DNA of 64,000 nucleotides, from NCBI RefSeq assembly GCF_014636095.1, contig NZ_BMDV01000006.1:174765-238764 (forward strand). Direction: 5' to 3'. The notes beneath the pieces were generated by a model. The model had not been told where the DNA came from. It searched no databases and saw only the letters and a list, made by a program, of their open reading frames with translations. The DNA comes from Acinetobacter modestus (GTDB taxonomy: Bacteria > Pseudomonadota > Gammaproteobacteria > Pseudomonadales > Moraxellaceae). Position 1 is the first letter of the stretch. Each line of letters begins with the position of its first letter. Shown one piece after another: positions 55,586-64,000 of the stretch. Position numbers and translations under genes: made by a program.

Positions 55586-56671
55586 TCATAAAATTTGCGT
55601 TTTAAGCGTATTCACTAGACGTTGATTTTGTTCATCTGTACCAATTGTGATACGTAAAAATTGATTAATCCGTGGCTTATTGAAATAACGCACAATAATA
55701 CCATGCTCACGTAATTGTTGAGCCAGTTGAGCAGCATCGTATTGAGGATGCGTGACAAAGATAAAATTGGCTTTCGATGGCAATACATCAAAACCTAAAG
55801 CCACGAGATCACCAACTAATTTTTCTCGACTCTCAATCACTTTGGCACATTGCGCTTCAAAATAAGCTTGATCTTCAAATGAGGCTACCGCTGCGGCAAT
55901 CGCAAAACGATCAATTGGGTATGAATTAAAGCTATTCTTTACAGCTTCAAGTGCTGCAATCAAATGAGATTGAGCAATCGCAAATCCAACACGTAAACCA
56001 GCTAATGAACGTGATTTAGATGTTGTTTGGCAAACGACTAAATTTTCGTAACGATTGACCAATTGCACTGCTGACTCAGCGCCAAAATCGACATAGGCTT
56101 CATCAATCACCACGACTCGATCAGGATTTGTTTTAAGTACTTGCTCAATCTGTGCTAGTCCTAATGCAATGCTGGTTGGCGCATTCGGATTGGTAATGAT
56201 GATACCGCCATTTTCCTGTGCATAATCACAAACATCAATTTCGAACTTTTCATTCAAAGGAATCTGCTTGGTTTGCGTTGCAAAAAACTGGCTATAAACA
56301 GGATAAAAACTATAGGTAATATCTGGGTAGAGGATTGGCTCTTTCTGAATAAAAAAAGCTTTAAAAATATGCGCTAAAACTTCATCCGAACCATTACCGA
56401 CAAAGACTTGAGCAACATCAACATGCTGCTGTTTGGCAATTGCTTGCTTTAAAGCCGTCGCATCTGGATCTGGATACAAGCGCAAAGCATCAGCTTGGTG
56501 AGTTAAAACTGCTTGAACTGCTTCCACAACTTTAGGTGATGGTGGATATGGGTTTTCATTGGTATTGAGTTTTAGTAAGTTCTGAATCTTAGGCTGCTCA
56601 CCCGGTACATATGGCTCAAGCTCACGAACTTCTGGACTCCAAAAACGCATTTGTTCTGTTGTAAACATCAT
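55586..56671 (-). CDS. hisC: Histidinol-phosphate aminotransferase
   Basis: A 361-aa PLP enzyme of histidine synthesis. PLP-Lys motif [14 protein letters not shown] and substrate segments [25 protein letters not shown] and [10 protein letters not shown] are present. Adjacent ATGs at 56671 and 56668 are equally possible. A terminator lies between hisD and hisC, so hisC may have its own promoter or depend on read-through. Confidence 0.96.
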   Translation of the reverse strand: MMFTTEQMRFWSPEVRELEPYVPGEQPKIQNLLKLNTNENPYPPSPKVVEAVQAVLTHQADALRLYPDPDATALKQAIAKQQHVDVAQVFVGNGSDEVLAHIFKAFFIQKEPILYPDITYSFYPVYSQFFATQTKQIPLNEKFEIDVCDYAQENGGIIITNPNAPTSIALGLAQIEQVLKTNPDRVVVIDEAYVDFGAESAVQLVNRYENLVVCQTTSKSRSLAGLRVGFAIAQSHLIAALEAVKNSFNSYPIDRFAIAAAVASFEDQAYFEAQCAKVIESREKLVGDLVALGFDVLPSKANFIFVTHPQYDAAQLAQQLREHGIIVRYFNKPRINQFLRITIGTDEQNQRLVNTLKTQIL

Positions 56672-56692
56672 TGTTCTACTCTCATATATCTC

Positions 56693-56717
56693 AAAAAAGG
56701 GGCTTTTATCAGCCCCT
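56693..56717 (-). terminator. Terminator between hisD and hisC
   Basis: On the minus strand AGGGGCT-gataaa-AGCCCCTTTTTT, about 20 bp after the hisD stop and about 20 bp before the hisC start. Confidence 0.88.
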
Positions 56718-56735
56718 ATCTATTCTTCGAATCGG

Positions 56736-58025
56736 TTATTGATAGCGATAGCGTGCTGAGCGTGCATGGGCATCAAGATTTTCTTCAACTGCCAACACAT
56801 CTGCTGTTTTAGCCAAAGTTTTAACGCCCTCTTGTGAGCACATAATTAAACTTGAACGCTTTTGGAAATCATAAACGCCGAGCGGTGAAGAAAAACGCGC
56901 TGTACCCGAAGTCGGTAAAACATGATTTGGGCCTGCACAATAATCACCGATCGCTTCAGGCGTATAACGCCCCATAAAGATCGCACCTGCATGACGAATC
57001 TCTTGGCTCATTAATTCAGCATCATCAAGACATAATTCTAAATGCTCTGGGGCAACTTGATTAATCAGTTTAATCGCTTCCGAACGATCCTTTACTAGTA
57101 CCAACGCGCCGCGATTTTGAATCGAAGTTCGAGCAATTTCTGCTTTTGGCAATTCACTTAAATGCTTTTCAATGGCTGTTTCGACAGCATTTAAAAGTGC
57201 TTCATCTGGCGTAATAAAAATGGCTTGTGCAACCGTATCATGCTCAGCTTGAGACAATACATCCATAGCCAACCATTCAGCATTATTTTCCCCTTCGGCA
57301 TACACCAAAATTTCCGAAGGTCCCGCGATCATATCAATACCCACCTGACCAAAGACTGCACGTTTGGCTGCTGCCACAAAACGGTTCCCCGGTCCTGTAA
57401 TTTTATCGACAGCTGGAATGGTTTGCGTTCCATAAGCTAACGCAGCAACGGCTTGAGCACCACCAATAGTAAATACTCGGCTTACCCCTGCTAAATATGC
57501 AGCTGCTAACACCAATGGATTCAATTCACCATTCGGCGCTGGCACCACCATGATAATTTCAGGAACCCCAGCTACATGTGCTGGTAAAGCATTCATAAGC
57601 ACAGATGATGGATAAGATGCTAATCCACCAGGAACATAAATCCCGACGCGATCAAGTGGTGTGACTTTCTGACCTAATGTATTACCTAGATCATCAACAT
57701 AAGTCCAACCTTCCTGCTTTTGTGCCTGATGGAAAGAACGAATACGTTTTGCAGCCAATTCTAAGGCTTCACGAATTTCTGTGCTTAAGCCTTCAAATGC
57801 AGTTTTAAGTTGAACTTGGGTCAGTTCCAAATCCGAGAATTGATGCGCTGGATGTCGATCGAACTGTTGTGTTAATTTAAGTACATGATCATCGCCATAC
57901 TGACGAACATCAGCAATGATTTGGTCTACAGTTTGTACTAATTGAGGATCATTCACAGTTTCAAATGCTAAAAGTTCAGCAAATGCCTGTTTAAAATTTT
58001 GATCCTGAGTCGATAAACGTCGCAT
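56736..58025 (-). CDS. hisD: Histidinol dehydrogenase
   Basis: A 429-aa zinc enzyme that carries out the last two oxidations to histidine. Family blocks [37 protein letters not shown] [28 protein letters not shown] and [10 protein letters not shown] are intact. ATG 58025 ([11 protein letters not shown]) is preferred; the frame opens at GTG 58037. Second enzyme of the local his set (hisG, hisD, hisC). Confidence 0.96.
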   Translation of the reverse strand: MRRLSTQDQNFKQAFAELLAFETVNDPQLVQTVDQIIADVRQYGDDHVLKLTQQFDRHPAHQFSDLELTQVQLKTAFEGLSTEIREALELAAKRIRSFHQAQKQEGWTYVDDLGNTLGQKVTPLDRVGIYVPGGLASYPSSVLMNALPAHVAGVPEIIMVVPAPNGELNPLVLAAAYLAGVSRVFTIGGAQAVAALAYGTQTIPAVDKITGPGNRFVAAAKRAVFGQVGIDMIAGPSEILVYAEGENNAEWLAMDVLSQAEHDTVAQAIFITPDEALLNAVETAIEKHLSELPKAEIARTSIQNRGALVLVKDRSEAIKLINQVAPEHLELCLDDAELMSQEIRHAGAIFMGRYTPEAIGDYCAGPNHVLPTSGTARFSSPLGVYDFQKRSSLIMCSQEGVKTLAKTADVLAVEENLDAHARSARYRYQ

Positions 58026-58156
58026 CAATTTACCCACAAGGCGAATAAGAGAAGGCTAAGTTTACTCTTTTTCAACACGCTTGTGGGCAAGATAACATCA
58101 GCATTTCCACCTGCTTTAATAGGAAAAATCATTTTTAGGTTTAAATATTTTAAATT

Positions 58157-58819
58157 TTATGTATTTAAGTCTGGATTATCCCAATCTCCATCATGCTGTA
58201 TTAGCCAATTCAAAGCACCGTGACGTTCCACAACAACTGAAGCATTTAAATTTTCAGGTGCATATTGTTGTTTCAAACGAGCATCTACGCATGCCCAATC
58301 ATAACGATAGGTCAAATCTGCCTGATCTAAAATTTCATCCAGATTTCTTAACTCAACTTGCTGCATAAATTCATCAAATGAGCGACAAGCAGAAACTACC
58401 TGAACTGCAAAATCACAATCTGCTATTTCATTTGGATAATTGAGTTCTTTTACAATTCCGAGTGCCCAAAGTAAAACCTAGTAAGCCTCATATTTCCAAA
58501 TCATATTCACGACATCTTGTTGAGAAACCTCTTGATTTAAAATATTTCGTTCTTTAAGGGTTAACTCATCAAATACTTCAAATTTATTTAGCAAATCAAC
58601 GATAAAGTCTTTAGTTTCTTGATCAAATTGCTGATTGTTTAAATCACATGCCACTTGGATAATGATCAAACACGCAATTGCTCGTTTGGCAATACTTTCA
58701 ACTGAACGGGCTATAACTTCATCAGCCGATTCAATATGCGGCAACCATTCGATGTAAGGAATCGATTGTGCTTGTAATTTTAAAATAGATTCTTGTTTAC
58801 GTTGCAAGGGCGTTTTCAT
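58157..58819 (-). pseudogene. DUF4272-family gene interrupted by an in-frame amber codon
   Basis: Reading on the minus strand from ATG 58819 (MKTPLQRKQESILKLQAQS) gives a DUF4272 N-terminal half up to NMIWKYEAY, then TAG at 58480-58478, and then in the same frame VLLWALGIVKELNYPNEIAD ... ILDQADLTYRYDWACVDARL ... VVERHGALNWLIQHDGDWDN, the C-terminal half. One base change (TGG or CAG to TAG) explains the break; there is no frameshift. About 220 codons overall, normal for the family. Function of DUF4272 is unknown. It sits between hisG and hisD. A sequencing error or read-through cannot be excluded. Confidence 0.88.
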
Positions 58820-58912
58820 TCTTATCTCTAATCACAAAACGATAAACCCTTTTAGCACACAGCCAAATCTAAAAGGAAGACATTCTTTCCCTTAATCAGG
58901 AGATTAAGTTAT

Positions 58913-58942
58913 AAAAAAAACCGTTCAAAAGAACGGTTTTTT
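58913..58942 (-). terminator. Terminator after hisG
   Basis: On the minus strand AAAAAACCGTTC-ttttgaacggttttttt-type hairpin: ACCGTTC / GAACGGT with A- and T-runs on both sides, about 17 bp past the hisG stop. Confidence 0.9.
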
Positions 58943-58958
58943 GAATCATCATGCAAAA

Positions 58959-60910
<1,952 letters not shown>

Positions 60911-61162
60911 TTAAGCTCCGAAAAGGCTTGCTTTGCGCCATTCATCTTTTGTCATTGCGCGAATCGTAACTGCGTGCACTTCACCACTTGCGATATAAGA
61001 GTTTAATGGTGCATATACGGCTTGTTGACGAGTAATCGTACGTTTGCCATCAAACTGATCATCAACAATTCGAAGGTCGAATTTACCAGCTTGGCCACTC
61101 ACTGCTACTTCTGCTTCAGGGAAAGCTTCTTTTAAAATTTGCGTGAGCTGCTCACTATTCAT
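60911..61162 (-). CDS. ibaG: BolA/IbaG-family protein
   Basis: An 83-aa BolA-fold protein. The HxVTI-type motif is seen in SGEVHAVTIRAMTKDEW, with a conserved His that can share an iron-sulfur cluster with monothiol glutaredoxin. Its position directly before murA is typical of ibaG (YrbA) rather than bolA. It is the first gene of the ibaG-murA-hisG operon. Confidence 0.92.
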   Translation of the reverse strand: MNSEQLTQILKEAFPEAEVAVSGQAGKFDLRIVDDQFDGKRTITRQQAVYAPLNSYIASGEVHAVTIRAMTKDEWRKASLFGA

Positions 61163-61256
61163 TACTAGACCTCTTATACAACCATGGCGTCAAACCATAC
61201 ATTTTACTATAACTTTTTCAGATAATTCAGTAAGCCGTTTCTTTTTTTATCGATAA

Positions 61257-61287
61257 AAAAAAGAGGCTATTTGCAAAGCCTCTTTTG
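61257..61287 (-). terminator. Terminator of hpf
   Basis: On the minus strand AAAAGAGGCT-ttgcaaat-AGCCTCTTTT followed by a T-run, about 10 bp past the hpf stop. Confidence 0.9.
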
Positions 61288-61297
61288 ATAAAAAAAC

Positions 61298-61639
61298 TTA
61301 AGTTAAAATTGCCAGCTCATGTTGATAAGAACACTGTATTTTTCTATGTTTTGCAAGCTGTCTTTTTAGTTTTTCTGTTAATTTATTAATCGAAGTATAC
61401 ATATCATCTGCTGTCGCCTGCGCAAACAGCTCAATCCCCGGTAAGCGAATAATCGCCTCAGCAATATGATTAGAGCTCCCCTTATGAGAACGTTTATCAA
61501 TTTGATGATCTTTAGCCAATTTAATTTGCATACTATTCACTTGATCTAGATGCTTAGTCATTTGACTAAATTTCATTTTTATATTTTCTTCAATAGCAGG
61601 CGTAATGGTTAAATGGTGTCCACGAATCGTTATTTGCAT
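61298..61639 (-). CDS. hpf: Ribosome hibernation-promoting factor, short form
   Basis: A 113-aa HPF/YfiA-family protein that binds the 30S decoding centre and helps silence ribosomes in stationary phase. The fold is seen in MQITIRGHHLTITPAIEENI and the C-terminal SINKLTEKLKRQLAKHR; it lacks the extra dimerisation domain of long HPF. ATG 61639 has a GAGGGAT RBS; the frame runs 16 residues further upstream without support. It follows rpoN, its usual neighbour in proteobacteria, with a structured gap. Confidence 0.94.
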   Translation of the reverse strand: MQITIRGHHLTITPAIEENIKMKFSQMTKHLDQVNSMQIKLAKDHQIDKRSHKGSSNHIAEAIIRLPGIELFAQATADDMYTSINKLTEKLKRQLAKHRKIQCSYQHELAILT

Positions 61640-61741
61640 AATTCTATCCCTCACCTTTTCTAAGGATACAAAGAATCGCACAAGCAAATTTAATGCATAT
61701 TAAGATTCAACATTCATTAAATCATTTTAGCGATTCCTTTA

Positions 61742-61795
61742 GTGACTATTAATAAGATTCATTATTCCGTAATAATGAACCCCTAGAATAGTCAC
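61742..61795 (-). other. Nested hairpin between rpoN and hpf
   Basis: Two perfect 9-bp pairings share one centre: GTGACTATT (61742-61750) with AATAGTCAC (61787-61795), and inside it TTCATTATT (61758-61766) with AATAATGAA (61771-61779), loop CCGT. The internal loop has 7 bases on each side. No T-run on either strand, so it is not an ordinary terminator. Confidence 0.75.
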
Positions 61796-61805
61796 ACCTT
61801 GAAAT

Positions 61806-63254
61806 TTAGATCAAGACTTTTCTTTCCGAAGATGATGGAATATGTAACGATTCACGATATTTTGCGACTGTACGTCGAGCTACTTCAATCCCCTCATCTT
61901 TCAACATTTCCGCAATTGCATTATCAGACAAAGGCTTACGCGGATTTTCATTCGAAACCAATTTTTTAATCATTGCCCGAATCGCAGTTGAAGATGCCTC
62001 ACCACCTGTCGTCGTTCCAACATGACTTGAAAAAAAGTATTTCAATTCAAATAAACCACGTGGTGTAAGCATATATTTATTAGTTGTTACACGTGAAACA
62101 GTGGATTCATGTAATTCAACTTCCTCTGCAACATCACGGAGAACTAAAGGCTTCATCGCCTCAGGTCCTTGTTCAAGAAAAGCTCGCTGATGTTCCACAA
62201 TACAAGTTGAAACTTTGAGTAATGTTTTATGCCGCTCGTCTATGCTTTTAATAAAATTTTTCGCCTCAAGCATTTGATTACGTAAATAAACATTATCATC
62301 ACTCTGATCAGCACGACGAATCATATTTGAATAAAAAGAATTAATCCTTAATTTAGGCATAACATCAGGATTAAGCTGCACTTGCCAATGCTGATCTTTC
62401 TTGGAAACCACAACATCAGGAACTTGATATTCAGATTCTTGTTGGCTAAATTCTAAACCAGGATATGGTTTTAATGTTTTTAATAAATCAACAGCACCTT
62501 TCAACTGCTCTTTAGACAAACCCGTTTGTTTCAATAATTTATTTAAATCATTTGCTATTAATAATTCATAATACTTGAGTAGACACTTTGCTTCGGCTAA
62601 GTATGATTTTTTTTGATCTATGCCTTCTAATTGGATCTTTAAACATTCTGCTAAATTTCGAGAACCCACTCCAATTGGATCTAAACGTTGAATATGTTTT
62701 AAAACAACAATAATTTCATCTTCTTCAACCTCATCAGCACTCTCCATTTCCTGTAATAGCCGAGTAACTGCAAGCAAAATATCATCTAATTCAGCATCTA
62801 AAAACCCTTTATCATCTAAAGAATCAACGATGCAATAAGCAATTAATTTATCTAATGTGGAAAAATGTAATAAATTTACTTGCTCTAAGATATGTTCTTT
62901 TAAACTCAATTGAACTTGACGATTATCCTCTCGTTCCTCATATTCTGGCGACGCTAATGCAGTTGATTGATGTGTATAAATATCATCCCATTCGGTATCA
63001 ACAGGCAAGTCATTTGGTAAATGATCTGCATTAAGTTCAGTTGTTAAATCTCCTGACTCACTAATCTCTGAAGTAGATAAACTTTCTGTTGTATTATTTT
63101 CTTCAATTTTTTCCAGTAACGGATTACTATCTAATTGAATTTGTATTTCTTGCTCCAATTCCAAGCTAGAAAGTTGTAGTAAACGAATTGCCTGTTGTAA
63201 TTGAGGGGTTAACGATAAACTATTCGCAACTTTCAACCCTACAGATAATTTCAT
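61806..63254 (-). CDS. rpoN: RNA polymerase sigma-54 factor
   Basis: A 482-aa sigma-54. Region I is Gln/Leu-rich (VANSLSLTPQLQQAIRLLQLS), the acidic region II covers about 55-110, and the C-terminal part carries the HTH (EEVELHESTVSRVTTNKYM) and the RpoN box ARRTVAKYRESL. ATG 63254 (MKLSVGLKVA) has a GGGAAG RBS; 28 upstream codons in frame lack support. Followed by hpf as in many proteobacteria. Confidence 0.96.
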   Translation of the reverse strand: MKLSVGLKVANSLSLTPQLQQAIRLLQLSSLELEQEIQIQLDSNPLLEKIEENNTTESLSTSEISESGDLTTELNADHLPNDLPVDTEWDDIYTHQSTALASPEYEEREDNRQVQLSLKEHILEQVNLLHFSTLDKLIAYCIVDSLDDKGFLDAELDDILLAVTRLLQEMESADEVEEDEIIVVLKHIQRLDPIGVGSRNLAECLKIQLEGIDQKKSYLAEAKCLLKYYELLIANDLNKLLKQTGLSKEQLKGAVDLLKTLKPYPGLEFSQQESEYQVPDVVVSKKDQHWQVQLNPDVMPKLRINSFYSNMIRRADQSDDNVYLRNQMLEAKNFIKSIDERHKTLLKVSTCIVEHQRAFLEQGPEAMKPLVLRDVAEEVELHESTVSRVTTNKYMLTPRGLFELKYFFSSHVGTTTGGEASSTAIRAMIKKLVSNENPRKPLSDNAIAEMLKDEGIEVARRTVAKYRESLHIPSSSERKVLI

Positions 63255-63549
63255 ACTAAGACTTCCCTTTTTAAATAAGCAAAAAACATGCCCATAAAAA
63301 TATTTATAACATAAAGCAATGTTTACGCCTATAAGCAAAGCTCTTTTCTACTGATTAATCTGCTCAAAAATAGCAAAGGTGCAAATATTTATTGTGATAG
63401 AGGGTTGTATCCCTCTCATTTAACAAACATGCAAACAGCATAGAATTATTTTATGTTTTGCTGCTTAAGACATTCAAGCATTTCTTCAAGCACATTCTTT
63501 CCCAGGTTCTTCGCACAAGCTCATTTAAATCCCCTGCTAGAAAGCCGGA
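63255..63549. other. Non-coding gap upstream of rpoN
   Basis: 295 bp with no recognisable gene. One short hairpin AGAGGG-ttgtat-CCCTCT lies at 63399-63416. It should hold the rpoN promoter; no clear hexamers were picked out by eye. Confidence 0.35.
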
Positions 63550-63783
63550 CTAAGTCGTACTCGTTGAACCAGAAGAATGCGCATAACGACCAGAAGTAGA
63601 CCAGACCTTTTTATCTAATGTAATAAAAGCTACATATAGCTCACCGTCAGGATCATCCAATATCCATTCACGAACAACTCTAGGTTCTTGATTTTGTTTC
63701 TCTGTATTTTTTTTAATGCTATTCAATATTAAGAAACACAAATAGATAGAAGCAATAGCAGATAAAAGTGTATAAAAAATCAT
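63550..63783 (-). CDS. Small membrane-anchored protein, unknown function
   Basis: A 77-aa protein (MIFYTLLSAIASIYLCFLIL) with one N-terminal helix (about residues 2-22), a polar linker and a short domain with EWILDDPDGELYVAFITLDKKVW. The last residues are Ser/Thr-rich. No family recognised. A GGGTTAGC sequence precedes the ATG. It stands alone between rpoN and the rrn operon. Confidence 0.6.
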   Translation of the reverse strand: MIFYTLLSAIASIYLCFLILNSIKKNTEKQNQEPRVVREWILDDPDGELYVAFITLDKKVWSTSGRYAHSSGSTSTT

Positions 63784-63913
63784 GCTAACCCATCTTTATT
63801 AATTATTCGACATATTGCTAAGAGAATAACACAACTCTAATTTCTCCATATGACACAATTTTCATCAGACTAAAATTTATTCTTAAATCAATCCCCAATT
63901 TATTTCCCCACGA

Positions 63914-63950
63914 TAAAAAACACCCCCAACTGTTAGGTTGGGGGTGTTTA
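63914..63950 (-). terminator. Terminator of the rRNA operon
   Basis: On the minus strand AAACACCCCCAAC-ctaaca-GTTGGGGGTGTTTTTT, about 11 bp past the 5S rRNA end. Confidence 0.93.
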
Positions 63951-63960
63951 GTATTTAAAA

Positions 63961-64000
63961 GCTGGCGATGACTTACTCTCACATGGCAAACGGAAGGGAT
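63961..64000 (-). rRNA. rrf: 5S rRNA, 3' end (cut by the window edge)
   Basis: The minus strand ends in CCATGTGAGAGTAAGTCATCGCCAGC, the conserved 3' part of a gammaproteobacterial 5S rRNA; only about 40 of some 115 nt are inside the window. Followed by a strong terminator, so an rrn operon on the minus strand lies to the right. Confidence 0.92.

Noticed and set aside
58157..58366. Independent 69-aa gene
   Set aside because: It continues the DUF4272 frame after the amber codon, so it is the C-terminal part of the broken gene.

Overview
The window is a chromosomal segment from an Acinetobacter-type gammaproteobacterium. The genus call rests on the BfmR/BfmS pair, the fil cluster, the betT-betT/betI-betB-betA choline locus, a membrane-anchored Mqo, the murA-hisG-hisD-hisC order and low-GC intergenic DNA. 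The species cannot be fixed from sequence reading alone. Nearly all of it reads as ordinary core or soft-core chromosome. I see no prophage, insertion sequence, integron or CRISPR array.

Layout, left to right. (1) 0-7 kb: BfmS (cut by the left edge) and BfmR, then a control region with DnaA boxes and a tandem NrdR-box pair in front of nrdA - two small genes - nrdB. (2) 7-12 kb: mqo, an MFS exporter, a small membrane protein, and an alpha/beta hydrolase behind Fur-like palindromes. (3) 12-22 kb: choline-to-betaine locus. Two BCCT transporters diverge from betI-betB-betA plus a TorF-like porin, around a perfect 40-bp palindrome that carries both promoters; a zinc-type dehydrogenase follows. (4) 22-28 kb: NAD salvage set (PRPP synthetase-like, nadV, NrtR-type regulator), a second GMC oxidoreductase and a NERD-domain protein. 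(5) 28.3-28.8 kb: tRNA operon Pro-Arg-His-Pro. (6) 28.9-33.7 kb: nadA, argJ, ogt, and an SMR guanidinium exporter behind a guanidine-II (mini-ykkC) riboswitch. (7) 33.7-37.1 kb: copper operon (small Cys/His protein, copA, copB). (8) 37-45 kb: an exactly phased DnaA-box array next to rpe, then fghA, a membrane-bound C13 peptidase, rsmJ-uppP-tsaB, a gamma carbonic anhydrase-like protein and two NUDIX hydrolases. (9) 45-54 kb: the filA-filF surface/secretion cluster. (10) 54-64 kb: pabB, hisC, hisD, a DUF4272 gene broken by one stop codon, hisG, murA, ibaG, hpf, rpoN, and the 3' end of a 5S rRNA that marks an rrn operon entering from the right.

How the genes work together. Choline enters by the two BCCT carriers and is oxidised by BetA and BetB to glycine betaine under BetI control. 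NadV and the PRPP synthetase feed nicotinamide into NAD, and NrtR probably senses an NAD-related ligand; nadA nearby gives the de novo route. Ribonucleotide reductase control appears tied both to replication initiation (DnaA) and to nucleotide state (NrdR).

The points most worth a second look are the five DnaA-box-like 9-mers at exact 12-bp spacing beside rpe, the symmetric BetI operator-promoter, the guanidine-II riboswitch, the two copies of a hairpin-rich intergenic repeat, the in-frame amber stop in the DUF4272 gene, a nested hairpin between rpoN and hpf, and the terminator between filA and the rest of the fil cluster. Start codons were often moved downstream from the longest reading frame where a Shine-Dalgarno sequence, family alignment or gene coupling favoured it.
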